64,000 nt of DNA from Demequina litorisediminis (GCF_030161615.1 NZ_BSUN01000001.1:1054001-1118000); one strand, 5' to 3'; shown: positions 39,413-50,411, counted from the stretch's first letter. The notes: a model not told the origin generated them from the sequence alone. A program made the numbers and translations.

Positions 39413-40280
39413 CTACCGCGACGAGACCAGCCGCACGGGCTGCCCCGGCCGCACCTGAGCGGCGGCGGCAAGAGACGCACTGTCCAGCACGCCGATGACC
39501 GGATAGCCCCCGGTGGTCGGGTGATCCGCGAGGAAGATCACCGGCTTGCCCGACGGCGGAAGCCTGTACCGCGCCGGGGATCACACCCTCGCTTGGCAGT
39601 TCGCCGTCGCGGGCACGCTCCACCACTGCGCCGGTCAGCCGTAGTCCCACGCGGTTGGAGCGCTCCGAGGCCACGAAGGGCGTCTGCGCGAGGTCCCGCA
39701 ACGCGTCCGGCGCCGCCCAGTCCCCCCGCGGCCCGGCGAGCATCCTGAGCGTCACCACGTCGCGCGGACCGGGCGGAGGCTCGGGTACGGCCGATGCGGC
39801 GAAGAGTTCCTGCCCCGGCGCTGCGGCGGGTCCCACGCCAAGGGTGTCCCCAGCGGCCAGGGGCGCGGGCCCGAGCCCCGAGAGCACGTCCGTGGAGCGC
39901 GAGCCCAACACCAGGGGCACATCGATCCCGCCGCGCACCGCGATGTAGGTGCGCGCTCCCGCCGTCGCCTCGCCCACGTCCAGGATCTGGCCCGGTGCGA
40001 GGCGCATCGGCCGACCCACCGGGGCGGGAACGTCACCCACAAAAACAGGGGCCGATGCCCCCGCCACTCCCACCACGAGGGGCACCCGGGCCCGAAGAAC
40101 GGCACCGGTCAGCGTCGCCTCCAGCGCGGCGTCGCCCGGGGCGTTGCCCACCAGGGCGTTGGCCCGCCGGAGGGCACGGACGTCGGCGGCCCCCGACCGT
40201 GACACCCCCAGGTGCGCCAGCCCGGCCCGGCCGAGGTCCTGGACCGTGAGCAACGTGCCCGGGGCCACCACCTCGATCAT
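39413..40280 (-). CDS. pxpC: 5-oxoprolinase subunit C
   Basis: About 288 residues, family KipA/PxpC: IEVVAPGTLLTVQDLGRAGL at the start, GSRSTDVLSGLG, ASERSNRVGLRL and GKPVIFLADHPTTGGYPVIG. With PxpA and PxpB it opens 5-oxoproline (pyroglutamate) to glutamate using ATP. CAGCTTCC is read as CAGGCTTCC near 39562; repair gives GAVQLPPSGKPV and the ending VRLVSSR. Start overlaps the pxpB stop (ATGA). Confidence 0.93.
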
Positions 40281-40900
40281 GCGAGGAACCTCACCCGCGT
40301 ACCGGGCACGAGCAGTGTGGGGGGCGTGCGCTCCACATCCCACAACGGTTCCCCGAACGCGGTGCCCACAATCTGCCAGCCCCCGGTGAGGAGCGCGGAT
40401 ACACGCCCGCGTAGGGTCCGGCGAGTCCCACCGAGCCTGCGGGCACACTCGTCCGGGGCTCCGCTCTGCGGGGCACCGCACGCCCGGGTGGCAGCCCGGT
40501 GAGGTAGGCGAAGCCGGGCGCAAAGCCGCAGAACGCCACCGTGAACTCGGTGGCGGCGATCAGGCCGACCGCCTGGTCGACGGTCACGGCCCAGCCCGCG
40601 GCAACATCGGCAAGATCGGGGCCGTCGAAGGCGACGGGGATCTCCACCCACGCCGCCTCGCTGTCGCCCAGGGCGGGCGGTTCCCACAGGGCCACGAGGT
40701 CCTCGAGTACGGCTCTGTCCACGCGCGAGAGCCCACTGACCAGCACCGTCGTGGCGGCAGGCACCACGTCGCGCGCGGCGATCTCTCCGGCATCGCGAGC
40801 GGCCGTCACGGCGGCCGCGAGCGCAGGCACATGGGCCGCGTCATCGAGCCTCGAGCAGGACGGCGGTGGCCCCCATGGGCAGGATCGTGACGCGGCTCAC
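40277..40900 (-). CDS. pxpB: 5-oxoprolinase subunit B
   Basis: About 207 residues of the KipI/PxpB family with the hallmark FCGFAPGFAYLTGLP, RTSVPAGSVGLAG and the C-terminal GGWQIVGTAFGEPLWD. GTG at 40900 overlaps the pxpA stop (GTGA). Two breaks cancel out: CTCGAGCTCG expanded near 40848, one G missing near 40402. Works as a complex with PxpC. Confidence 0.92.
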
Positions 40901-41667
40901 CGCGGCGCCGTCGCGAAGGGCGCCACCGTCACGCCTGCGTCCTCCAGGGCGGCGCGCACCCGCCTCGCCAGGTCCACGGCGCCAGGGGTGTCGCCGTGGA
41001 CACACAGCGAACGTGCCGCGATGGCGAGGGGAGCACCATCGGCATCGGCCACCCCCTCACCGGTGGCGATCGCGACAGACCTGGCGACCACGGCGTCGGC
41101 GTCGGTCACCACCGCGCCGGTGACACTGCGCGGCACCAGTGTCGCCGAGGCGGTGTAGGCGCGGTCGGCGAAGGCCTCTTCGACGGCCTCGAGCCCGGCC
41201 TCGCGGGCACACTCGAGGAGCACCGACTCCGGCAGGCCGAGCACCGGGAGGCGTCCGCCGAGGATGGCTCCGGAGACGATGGCGCGTGCCTGCTCCTCGT
41301 CGTGGACGGCGCGGTTGTACAGGGCACCGTGTGGCTTCACGTAGGCGACGCGGGTGCCCGCCGCGCGTGCGAACACCTCCAGGGCGCCCACTTGGTACGC
41401 CACCTCCGCGGCGAGGCTCGTGGGCAGGGACGTCCATGGCGCGGCGGCCGAAGCCGGCAAGGTCGCGGTAGGACACCTGAGCGCCGATCACCACACCACG
41501 TTCGGCGGCAAGATCGCACACGCGACGCATGGTCGCCGGGTCACCCGCGTGAAAGCCGCAGGCCACGTTGGCGCTCGTGACCACGTCGAGCAGACCGGCA
41601 TCGTCCGTCGCTCCCAGCGGCCAAAGCCCTCCCCCAGGTCCGCGTTCAGATCGATCTGCCACCCCAT
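40897..41667 (-). CDS. pxpA: 5-oxoprolinase subunit A (LamB/YcsF family)
   Basis: About 256 residues: [15 protein letters not shown] at the N-terminus, [15 protein letters not shown] with the conserved His, then [13 protein letters not shown]. Part of the three-subunit ATP-dependent 5-oxoprolinase. Breaks: a base missing near 41622 (GAGCTGACGG fits) and one extra near 41419 (GAGCTC). They cancel out, leaving roughly 68 residues out of frame in the text. It heads the pxpABC unit. Confidence 0.92.
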
Positions 41668-41710
41668 GGCCCCAACCTAGCGCCGCCGCCGTCCCGAGGG
41701 CTGGTTGATT

Positions 41711-41750
41711 CTGGTCGAATTTCGCGCAACGATGGTGCGAAATCCACCAG
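41711..41750. promoter_or_regulatory. Long dyad upstream of the cation-efflux gene
   Basis: Nested inverted repeat: CTGGT (41711-41715) with ACCAG (41746-41750) outside and ATTTCGC (41719-41725) with GCGAAAT (41737-41743) inside, ending 16 bases before the ATG. It looks like an operator for a dimeric metal-responsive repressor; no such regulator gene is adjacent. Confidence 0.5.
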
Positions 41751-41766
41751 TCGGAGGCACACGGGC

Positions 41767-42672
41767 ATGTCAGGACATCATCACGGGCCGTCCCAGCACG
41801 CCGGTGGGAAGCATCGCTGGCGCCTTGCGGTGTCTTTCGGGATGGTCGCGACCTTCTTCGTGGTGGAGCTCGTGGCCGCCCTCACCTCGGGCTCGCTCGC
41901 GCTGCTGACCGATGCCGGTCACATGGCCGCCGACGTGGTGGCGCTCGGAGCGGCACTGATCGCGACGCGCATGGCCACACGCCCTGATCGCACCGGGGAA
42001 CGCACCTATGGCTCGTACCGTGCGGAGGTGTTCGCGTCGGGGATCGCGGTCCTCGTGATGCTCGCCGTCTCCGCCTACGTGGTGATCGAAGCGATCGGCC
42101 GGATCGGCGCCGAAGCAGAGGTGGCATCGGGAACGATGCTCGTGGTCGGCGCCATCGGGCTCGCGGTCAACGTGGTCTCGCTGATCCTGCTGCGCTCGGG
42201 CTCCAAGGAGTCGATCAACGTCAAGGGCGCCTACCTTGAGGTGATGGCCGATGCCCTCGGCTCGGTCGCAGTGATCGTGGCCGCTGTGCTCGTGGCCGCC
42301 ACGGGTGCCGCGTGGTGGGACACGGTGGTCGCGCTGGGCATTGGCGTCTTCGTTGCCGTGCGAGCGGTGATGCTGGGCCGGGAAGTGATCCGGGTGCTCG
42401 CGCAGCACGCCCCACAGGACGTCTCGGCCGAGTGTGTGGCCAACGACCTGGCCGCGGTGCCGGGAGTGGCCGAGGTGCACGACCTACACGTGTGGACCCT
42501 CACCTCGGGCATGGACGTCGCCACCGCGCATCTGGTGACCCGCGAGGATGCCGATGGCCAGCGGGTCCTCGCCGAGGCGCGGGCCGTTCTCGTGTCGCAC
42601 CACGGCCTCGCGCACGCGACACTCCAGGTGGAGAAGACGCGCTCGGAGGAGTGCCACGAGGCTGACTGGTGA
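41767..42672 (+). CDS. Cation diffusion facilitator (zinc/cobalt-type efflux protein)
   Basis: A 301-residue intact protein with a His-rich N-terminus ([13 protein letters not shown]), six membrane segments and the metal-site helices [16 protein letters not shown] and [16 protein letters not shown]. The cytoplasmic C-terminal domain has [18 protein letters not shown]. It exchanges a divalent metal, most likely zinc, for protons. Confidence 0.93.
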   Translation: MSGHHHGPSQHAGGKHRWRLAVSFGMVATFFVVELVAALTSGSLALLTDAGHMAADVVALGAALIATRMATRPDRTGERTYGSYRAEVFASGIAVLVMLAVSAYVVIEAIGRIGAEAEVASGTMLVVGAIGLAVNVVSLILLRSGSKESINVKGAYLEVMADALGSVAVIVAAVLVAATGAAWWDTVVALGIGVFVAVRAVMLGREVIRVLAQHAPQDVSAECVANDLAAVPGVAEVHDLHVWTLTSGMDVATAHLVTREDADGQRVLAEARAVLVSHHGLAHATLQVEKTRSEECHEADW

Positions 42673-43310
42673 GGCAGATCACACCACCAACCCCTGCTGA
42701 GGGCCCCATCTCGGACGATGGTCCCTGGTATTCAGGCAGTGCGCTCCTTACCGTAGAAGGAGATTCTCAACCGCACCTATCCCCGGGGGACCTGATGGAC
42801 ATGCTTGCGCCCACGCGCCCACGGCCTCTCGTCACGGCCATCACAGCGCCCGATCGCCTACCGACGGAGCGAGACATTCGCTTCGCTCGGACCCTCGCGT
42901 GCCACCTTCAGGACACCATCGCCGGCCTCATCTCTATTGTCCGCAACGCGCGCATCCATCACGAGGTGCGTGACCTTGCGCATCAACTGGGCCGGGTCCT
43001 GGCCTCGTACTCTTCCCCGCTCGTGGACCGGCTCCACCAGGCGGGGGCCGATGCCCGCGAGACTCAGTGGCTGCGGCCCTGGACCCTGCGCGACTGCCTG
43101 CAGTTGGGCGCCCCCTGCCCTGGCCGGACGGGACGCTGCGGACCGAGCGCACTCGCGTACTGGGACACGAATCTGCGGGATGCGCTCGCGCTGTGCCTCG
43201 AGCAGGCCACCGCGCGTCCCGGCGGCGAGGCGGGCCGGTTCGCCACGCGACTGTCACGTGAACTCGGACGCCAGTTGGACAGCGTCAGGAGCCTGCGCGC
43301 CAGGTTCTAG
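42669..43310 (+). CDS. Uncharacterised helical protein
   Basis: Up to 213 residues from a GTG overlapping the preceding stop (GTGA), or about 171 residues from the ATG at 42795, which has GGGGGACC upstream. The body is helical with basic patches (ERDIRFARTLACHLQDTIAG, HQLGRVLASYSSPLVDRLHQ) and several cysteines (RDCLQLGAPCPGRTGRCG). No family recognised. The frame is intact and codon use matches neighbours. Confidence 0.6.
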   Translation: MRQITPPTPAEGPISDDGPWYSGSALLTVEGDSQPHLSPGDLMDMLAPTRPRPLVTAITAPDRLPTERDIRFARTLACHLQDTIAGLISIVRNARIHHEVRDLAHQLGRVLASYSSPLVDRLHQAGADARETQWLRPWTLRDCLQLGAPCPGRTGRCGPSALAYWDTNLRDALALCLEQATARPGGEAGRFATRLSRELGRQLDSVRSLRARF

Positions 43311-43313
43311 GCG

Positions 43314-43822
43314 TCAGGGACGCAACAGCAGGCACACCTCGACGGGCCCCTCGGGCCCCTGGTCGCCGAGCGTCGGCGGCGCCGGATACCACTCGTACCA
43401 GGCATCCCAGGTGTCGCCGTCGCCGCTGTCCCCCTCGGGCCCGATCTCGAGGGCGTACGCCACCCCCGCTCGTCTCCCCAGGACATCGTCCGTTCCGTCA
43501 AGGACCCGATGCTCGCGTACGGACCGTCCTGGCGGCCCACGACGTACATCCCTGCGGGGAGACGATCGGCCACATACGGTGTATCGACCCACGGCTGGTG
43601 GTCCACGACGAGGCCGATCTGCAGCGTGAACGGCGCGCTCATCATGACTCGCCCATACCGGAGTATCGAGGGCCCCGCCGGCGCGATGCCCTTGGCGGCC
43701 AGATAACTCTCGAGTTCCGCGAAGGCGGGCTCGACCCGCTCGGGCAACGTCTCCATGGTCACATCGACCGAGAGCCCCACATAGGCGATGGCAGGACGGG
43801 ACTCGACGGCAAACTCAGGCAT
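43314..43822 (-). CDS. GyrI-like small-molecule-binding (effector) domain protein
   Basis: About 169 residues, a stand-alone effector-binding domain related to the C-terminus of AraC-type regulators: RPAIAYVGLSVDVTMETLPE, a central GLVVDHQPWVDTPYVADRLP, and a DAWYEWYPAPP ending. It likely binds small organic molecules. One G is missing from the run near 43468; correction gives GDERGVAYALEIGPEG. Confidence 0.8.
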
Positions 43823-43879
43823 GGCCTCAACCTACGCCGGGGGCGCGCGACGCGCCTGGGGACTGCGGCATCGGCCGGG

Positions 43880-44131
43880 TCACACGTCCACGACGTGAGG
43901 ACTGGTCCCGACGCTCGCCTCCCAGGCGCTCTTCTCGCGGCTCAGCAGCATGAGCGTGACGCCCCACAGGCCGAAGTCATCGACCAGGCCGACGATGGGA
44001 AAGACGAGTTCGGGGATGAGGTCGATGGGCGAGATCGTGTAGATCAGGGCGGCGATGCCCGTGAACCAGGTCATGCCGCCGATCTTGTGCTCGCCGCGGC
44101 GCACCGCCTGGAAGAACTTCCACCATGTCAT
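43880..44131 (-). CDS. YkvA/DUF1232 membrane protein
   Basis: An 83-residue protein with the DUF1232 signature [21 protein letters not shown]-type hydrophobic hairpin and DDFGLWG. Members are small membrane proteins of unknown function. The frame is intact. It lies on the same strand as, and about 100 bases downstream of, carbonic anhydrase. Confidence 0.88.
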   Translation of the reverse strand: MTWWKFFQAVRRGEHKIGGMTWFTGIAALIYTISPIDLIPELVFPIVGLVDDFGLWGVTLMLLSREKSAWEASVGTSPHVVDV

Positions 44132-44234
44132 GTCGCTCGCCTCCCCTGGCACCACCACAGCGGGCCGATGCCCCTGCCACCACGGTAACGCCGCGCACCC
44201 GCGCGGCGCTTCCCGCGTGGCCGGTGGTCTAGCG

Positions 44235-44726
44235 CTAGACGACCTCGCGCAGCAGGCCCGTGTGGACGTCGAAGACGAATCCGCGGACCTGGCCGGTCTC
44301 CACCAGGAACGGGCTGCGACGCACGCGCTCCATCGACTGGCGAAGGTCGGCGTCGAGGTCCTTGAAGGACTCGGGGCTCCAGGCCGGCTTGAGGCCGGTC
44401 TCGTCGAGCAACTGGTTGCGCAGGCTCGTCGTCGGTGAAGGTGAGGGCACCACAGTCGGTGTGGTGGATGAGGATGATCTCGCGCGTGCCGAGCCTTGCG
44501 CTGCGAGATGACGAGCGAGCGGATCATGTCATCGGTGATGACGCCGCCGGCGTTCCTCATGATGTGCGCGTCACCCACGTCGAGGCCGAGCATCGCGAAC
44601 GTGTCGAGGCGGGAGTCCATGCAGGCGACTACGGCGAGCCTTGCGACGCGGGGGAAGCGGGCGATCGGCAACGTAGGCCTCGGCGTACTCGGCGTTGTTG
44701 GCGACGAGCTCGTCAGCGATAGGCAT
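44235..44726 (-). CDS. Beta-class carbonic anhydrase
   Basis: About 162 residues. Zinc ligands and dyad: Cys-Asp in [12 protein letters not shown], His and Cys in [15 protein letters not shown] in the turn. It interconverts carbon dioxide and bicarbonate. Three AGCT breaks, near 44415, 44494 and 44641, each resolve to Leu (DDELRNQ, QRKLGTRE, RRKLAVV), while an AGCT in GACGAGCTCGTC at 44708 in the same gene is intact. Confidence 0.92.
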
Positions 44727-45101
44727 AGGAACCTCCAGGGGGACGTAGGGACCGGTGCATTCACCCTACCGGCGGGGTACGGTGGCCTTGGCCGAGGTCG
44801 TACCTCTCTGGGCGTTGTGTGCCGTTCCGGTGGAGTGCGACCTCGGTCTTCGCGCGTCCGGGACCCAGCCCCGGCATCGGCCGCACGCCATCCCATCCGC
44901 CTCTCGCCCCCGCCGCAAATGGCCGCATTTGCGGCTCTCCAGGGCACTTAGTGCCGCAAATGGCCCCATTAGCGGCCGGCGGGGAAGGGCATCCGGGCGG
45001 GGCATCCGGGCTGAGAGTCCGGCGGGGTCGAGCCCGGACACGACGACGGCCGCCCATCCCCCTCCGGGTGAGCGGCCGTCGAGCCTTGCAGCGCAGCGCT
45101 G
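44727..45101. other. Intergenic gap with stacked hairpins
   Basis: 375 bases with no gene. It holds the palindrome CCGCAAAT / ATTTGCGG around 44922-44943, a related imperfect hairpin GCCGCAAATGG / CCATTAGCGGC just after it, and the terminator described next. One copy of the GGCCGATGC-type motif (as GCATCGGCC) is at about 44876. The promoter of the carbonic anhydrase gene must lie in its left part. Confidence 0.5.
45045..45080 (-). terminator. Hairpin terminator after mmsB
   Basis: GACGGCCGC (45045-45053) pairs with GCGGCCGTC (45072-45080) around an 18-base loop, 22 bases downstream of the permease stop on the minus strand. Confidence 0.6.
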
Positions 45102-46283
45102 CTAGCGAGCCCCCGCGCGGCGCTTGTTCCACACGTCGAAGGCGACCGCGAGGAGCAGCACCAAGCCCTTGACGATGTACTGCACGGACTGGTCGTAGCC
45201 CAACAGCCTGCATGCCGTTGGTCATGATCGCCATGATGAGACCACCGACGATGGCGCCGGTCACGCGGCCCACGCCACCGGTGACGGCAGCACCACCGAT
45301 GAACGATGCCGCGATCGCGTCCAGCTCGAACATGTTGCCCGCGCCGGGCTGGGCACCGTTGGAGCGCGCCGAGAACAGCACGCCGGCCACACCGGCCAGC
45401 ATGCCCATGTTGAGCATGATGCCGAAGTTGACCCACTTGACCTTGACGCCCGACAACGTCGCCGCCGTGAGGTTGCCACCGATGGCGTACACGTGGCGAC
45501 CGAACACCGTGCGCGTCGTCACGACGGAGTACGCAATGACCAACACCGCCAGGATGATGAGCACGTTCGGAAGGCCGCGGTAGTTAGCGAGCCGCCAGGC
45601 GAACCACATGACGACTGCGGCAACCACCACGAGCCTGGTGATGAACAGCGGCGTGGCGGCGACGGCCTGCTTGTAGGCGATCGCAGCACGGCGCTTGCGG
45701 ATCTCCATCACGACGTACCCGGCGACCGCGACGGCGAAGATCACCAGCGTGAAGACGTCGTAGCCGTTGCCACCCAGCAGACCGTTCTGGAATCCCGTCG
45801 CGATCCGCGCGTACTCGCCGGGAACCGGTGAGAGGGAGGTGTTGTCGAGGACCTCATAGGTCACGCCACGGAACAGCAGCATGCCCGCCAGAGTGGTGAT
45901 GAACGCGGGGATTCCCACGAACGCCACCCAGAAGCCCTGCCACGCACCGACAGCGATACCCACACCGATGGCGGCGAGCACGCCCACCCACCACGGCTGG
46001 TCCTGCTTGATCATCAGCGTCGCGGCGACCGCGCCGGACACCGCCACCACGGAACCGACCGAGAGGTCGATGTGGCCGCCGATGATGACGATCACCATGC
46101 CGACCGCCAGCACCAGGATGTACGAGTACTGGAGGACGATGTTGGTGAGGTTGTTGGGGCTCAGCAGGCTTGCCATCGGTGAGGATGGCAAAGAGGGCGA
46201 TGATGGCGACGAAGGCGATGTAGATACCGCTGGTGCGGACGTTGCGCGTCAGCAGGCTCGCGCACGTTGGCGATGCCGGTCAT
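45102..46283 (-). CDS. mmsB: Multiple-monosaccharide ABC importer, permease (GguB/XylH type)
   Basis: About 392 residues with ten or more membrane segments and a charged cytoplasmic insertion (EIRKRRAAIAYKQAV) typical of the large XylH/GguB permeases. Core motif IIGGHIDLSVGSVVAVSGAV. Three AGCT breaks near 45211, 46169 and 46255; repair restores the N-terminus [20 protein letters not shown] and the end VAFDVWNKRRAGAR. The ATG overlaps the ATPase stop (ATGA). Confidence 0.92.
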
Positions 46284-47860
46284 GAAAGGTTCTCCTCAGC
46301 GTCCGCGTCCGCGCGGGACGCCACGTCTCGTTCTTGGGTCATGAGGGTCATGAGGGCCTCGGGGGTCGCATCGGCCACGTCGAGGCAGCCGGTCATGCGC
46401 CCAAAGGCGAGGGTGTAGATGCGGTCGCACGTGCCCAGCAGTTCGGGCAGGCTCCGACGAGATGATCACGACCGCCTTGCCCTGGGCAGCCAGAGCGTTC
46501 ACGATCGTGTAGATCTCGTACTTGGCGCCCACGTCGATGCCGCGGGTGGGCTCGTCAAGGATGAGCACATCGGCATCGGTGAACATCCACTTCGACAGCA
46601 CTACCTTCTGCTGGTTGCCGCCGGAGAGGTTGCCCGCCAGTTGCAGCACCGACGGCGTCTTGATGTTCATCGACTCGCGGTATTTCTCCGCGACGGCGAG
46701 TTCCTCATTGCCGTTGACGAAGCCACCGCTCGAGAGCTTGCCGAGCGCCGCGGCCGAGATGTTGCGGCGGATGTCCTCGATGAGGTTGAGGCCGTACTTC
46801 TTACGGTCCTCCGTCGCGTACGCGATGCCGTGAGAGATCGCCTCGGCCACCGTCTTGGTGCGGATCGGTTGGCCGTTCTTGTAGATCTCACCGGAGATGT
46901 CGCGCCCGTACGTACCGCCGAAGATGCTCATCGCAAGCTCGGTGCGACCGGCGCCCATGAGGCCCGCGATGCCTACTACTTCACCCGCGCGGACGTTGAA
47001 GGCGGCGCCGTCGACAACCACGCGCCCTGGCTGAGTGGGGTGGTGAACCGTCCAGTTCTCGACCCGGAACAGTTCCTCGCCGATGCTGTGGTCCACCCGC
47101 TCGGGGTAGCGGTGCTCCAGGTCACGTCCCACCATGCCGCGGATGATGCGGTCCTGAGTGGACTCGGGCTCGGTCATGTCGATGGTCTCGATGGTGCGGC
47201 CGTCGCGGATGACGGTGGTCGTGTCCGCGATCTCCTCGATCTCACCGAGCCTTGTGGGAGATCATGATCGAGGTGATGCCACGCTCCTTGAGGTCGCGCA
47301 GCAACTGCAGCAGGTGCTCGGAGTCCGAGTCGTTGAGCGCCGCCGTGGGCTCATCGAGGATCAGCAACCGGACGTCCTTCGACAGTGCCTTCGCGATCTC
47401 GATGAGCCTGCTGCTTGCCGACGCCGAGCCGACCGACCGGGGTCACAGGGTTCTCATGCAGACCTACCTGCGCCATGAGTTCCGCTGCCTGCTGGTTGGC
47501 CCGGTTCCAGTCGATGAGTCCGAGCCGGTTCTTGGTCTCGTTTCCCAGGAAGATGTTCTCGGCCACCGTGAGGTGGGGCACCAAGGCCAGTTCCTGGTGA
47601 ATGATGACGATGCCGGCGGCCTCCGAGTCGTTGATGGACCCGAACTGCGCCTCCTCGCCGTCGTAGACGATCTCGCCGGTGTAGGTGCCGTGCGGGTAGA
47701 CCCCCGAGAGCACCTTCATGAGCGTGGACTTGCCTGCGCCGTTCTCGCCGCAGATGGCGTGGATCTCTCCCTCGCTGACGTGGAGTTCCACGTCGGAGAG
47801 CGCCTTCACGCCGGGGAATTCTTTGGAGATGCCGCGCATCTCCAGGATGTTGCCTGCCAT
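46280..47860 (-). CDS. mmsA: Multiple-monosaccharide ABC importer, ATP-binding protein
   Basis: About 525 residues with two fused ATPase domains: first [16 protein letters not shown], second with the degenerate [13 protein letters not shown] and the signature [11 protein letters not shown] plus [13 protein letters not shown]. This is the RbsA/GguA type. Three AGCT breaks (near 46452, 47253 and 47407) fall at SSELPELLG, SHKLGEIEE and GKQQLIEIA. It powers import of xylose, galactose, arabinose or similar sugars. Confidence 0.93.
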
Positions 47861-47887
47861 CGTTCCTCTCCAAAGGATGACGGGGTT

Positions 47888-47929
47888 GCCCTGCGGCGCC
47901 GACTCCGCGTGGAGCCGGCGCCGCAGGGC
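47888..47929 (-). promoter_or_regulatory. Intercistronic hairpin between chvE and mmsA
   Basis: A near-perfect stem of about 18 bp (GCCCTGCGGCGCCG with CGGCGCCGCAGGGC at its base) in the 89-base gap. Such hairpins stabilise or partly terminate the message so the binding protein is made in excess. Confidence 0.65.
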
Positions 47930-47949
47930 GTGATCCGGGGTGCTACCAA

Positions 47950-49139
47950 TTACTCGGCAACGCCCGAGGCGACCTCCTCGGCCGTCCAGTAGCCCGAGTC
48001 AACGAGCAGTGCCTCGATGTTGTCCGCGTAGACGATGTCCGACTCGAGGAGGTACGACGGCACCACCTTCACGCCGTTGTCGTAGTCCTCGGTGTTGTTC
48101 GCCTCGGGCTCGGTGCCCTCGAGGTAGGCCTCGGTGGCCGTGATGGCCTGGGCGGCGAGCCTTGCGGGTGTCCTTGAAGATCGTCGCGAACTGAACGTCG
48201 TCGGCGATGAGCCTTCACGGAGGCGATCTCGGCGTCCTGACCGGAGACGATCGGGAAGCCGTCGGCCGTGGTGCCGGAGTAACCGTTGTTCTGCAGCGCG
48301 GTGATGATGCCTCGCGACAGGCCGTCGTACGGCGAGAGCACACCGTTGACCGTCAGGTCGGTACCCACGTAGGTGGAGGTCAGGATGTCCTCCATGCGCT
48401 TCTGGGCGGTCTCCTGCTGCCAGCGCAGGATGGCGGCCTGGTCGAAGTCGGTCTGGCCCGAGGGAACCGTGAGGACGCCCGAGTCGATGAACGGCTGGAG
48501 CGTGTCCATGGCGCCGTTCCAGAAGAACGTGGCGTTGTTGTCGTCGGGCGAACCGGCGAAGAGCCTCCACGTTGAAGGGGCCGGCTTCGCCAGTCTCCGC
48601 GCCGTCCTTGTCGAGGACGCCGAGGCCCACGAGCAGGGAGGTCGCCTGCTGGACGCCCACCTGGTAGTTGTCGAAGGTGACGTAGAAGTCGACGTTCTCC
48701 GAGTCACGGATCAGGCGGTCGTAGGCGATGACGGGGATGCCCGCCGCGGCAGCCGCGTCCAGCCTGCGAGGCCAGCGCGGTGCCGTCGATCGCCGCGATG
48801 ATCAGCGCCTCGGCGCCGTTGGTGATCATCTGGTCGATCTGCTGCGACTGGGTGGGGATGTCGTCGTTCGCGAACTGCAGGCTCCACCTCGTAGCCAGCG
48901 TCGATGAGGCCCTGCTCGACGGCGTCACCGTCGGCGATCCAGCGCTCCGAGGTCTGGGTGGGCATCGAGACGCCCACCAGGCCGCCCTCGGCGGGTGCAG
49001 CGGACTCGCTCGAGTCGGTCGAACCGGTGGCTCCGGTGGTGGGCTCCTCTTCGGTGCCAGCGCCGGAACCGGCGCACGCCGCGAGGCTGAACGCCATGGC
49101 GGCGCCTGCAGCGGCGGCAAAATACTTCTTTGCCTTCAT
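47950..49139 (-). CDS. chvE: Multiple-monosaccharide-binding lipoprotein (ChvE type)
   Basis: About 394 residues. Lipoprotein signal ending FSLAAC, then the ChvE/GguAB-associated type-1 binding fold: [59 protein letters not shown]. It binds aldose monosaccharides outside the membrane and delivers them to MmsAB. Five AGCT breaks (near 48160, 48213, 48562, 48764 and 48886), the densest cluster with HSP90. First gene of the operon, preceded by a LacI-type half-dyad. Confidence 0.93.
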
Positions 49140-49200
49140 GAGATCTCCTCCTTGAGATTCGACCGCGCTCCGTCGCGCGGCCGTCGTGCAGGAGTCAGTA

Positions 49201-49216
49201 TGTTCACGTTCACACC
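49201..49216. promoter_or_regulatory. Candidate LacI operator before chvE
   Basis: TGTTCACGTTCACACC contains GTTCAC twice and matches the half-site of GTGAACGTTCAC found near the LacI gene promoter at 50412. It lies about 62 bases before the chvE ATG. Inferred binding site. Confidence 0.55.
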
Positions 49217-49359
49217 GGCGCGTCAATTTGCGTTCGGTCACGATTCCGTGATTTTTGGCACCGCATCGAAACGTGCAGGAATCGCGGGCCTAGCAGGCAA
49301 CACGGTCATTATCAGGACTGGGACCGGTCACAGCAGTGACGCGACGGCCGCCAAAGGTC

Positions 49360-50363
49360 CTAGATCCGTGGCGGCGCGGTCGTGTATCGCACCACCAACT
49401 CGGGCTCGAGGGTCTGCGCGGAAGGCGCCTCGGCCCTGCCCAGCCGCGCGGCAAGCAGGTCCACCGCGAGCCTGGCCCACCGCCGCGAAATCCTGACGCA
49501 CGGTGGTCAGTGGCGGCACCGAATGCCGCGCCTCGGACGTGTCGTCGAAGCCCACCAGGGACATGTCGCCGGGAACCGAGACCCCGTTCTCCGTGAGGTA
49601 GTGCAGCAGACCAAAGGCCATCTGATCGTTGCCGCAGAACACCGCGGTGGCGTCGGCCTCCAACACGACCGCAGCCTCGAACCCCGAGTCCGCGGTCCAG
49701 TCGCCCTCGATGATCGGCAGGGTAGCCAGCCCGCGCTCGGCCATGATCTGACTGTAGGTGTCGGCGCGCAGACGGGCCTCGGTATACGACTGCGGCCCCG
49801 CGACGTGCTGAATCCTGGTGTGCCCCAGGTCGAGCAGGTGCTCCATCGCCAGGCGGGCACCAGCCACCTGGTCGATCGACGCGCTCTGGCCCGCGGGGCT
49901 TCCGCCGGTGAGCAGGTGCACCACCGGGATCCCGGGGTCCGCCGCGGACACCGCGTCGATGATCTCGCGGTGCTGTGCCGCGAGCGCGAGCGCGTCGATG
50001 CCGCGTCCCAGGAGGAACTCCAGGGCGGCCCGCACCGCTCCCGGCGAGGGCTCCGTACTGGTCATGATGGTGTGGAGCCCCACGGCACGAGCGGAACGCT
50101 CGATCGCGTGAAGGGTGGACAGCGGGCCGATGTCCGGGACCACGGGGCCGATCATCCCGATGGTCTGAGTCTGGCCCGTGACGAGCGCGCGGGCGGCGAG
50201 GTTGCGGCGATAGCCGAGGCTCCTCGATCGCGGCCTGCACGCGCTCGCGCGTCTCAGGGCGGATGCCCTCGAAGTCGTTGAGCACTCGCGAGACGGTCTG
50301 GTGAGACACGCCCGCGAGCGCGGCAACGTCATGCATACTCGGTCCGCGTGCGCCTCGTGCCAC
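49360..50363 (-). CDS. LacI-family repressor of the monosaccharide importer
   Basis: About 333 residues: HTH MHDVAALAGVSHQTVSRVLN and hinge (ERVQAAIEELGYRRNLAARAL), then a sugar-binding core (FCGNDQMAFGLLHYL, SLVGFDDT). GTG at 50363 is preceded by AGGAGG at good spacing; the ATG at 50336 is too far inside for a ribosome site. Two AGCT breaks, near 49464 and 50219. It lies between the importer it likely controls and galK. Confidence 0.92.
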
Positions 50364-50411
50364 CTGTGCCTCCTTGCGGGCCACTGTAGCGCCGCGCCCA
50401 ACGGCGATAGG

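Noticed and set aside
44922-44985. CRISPR-like repeats around GCCGCAAATGG
   Set aside because: Only two to three imperfect, palindromic copies with no spacers; they are hairpins in a terminator region.
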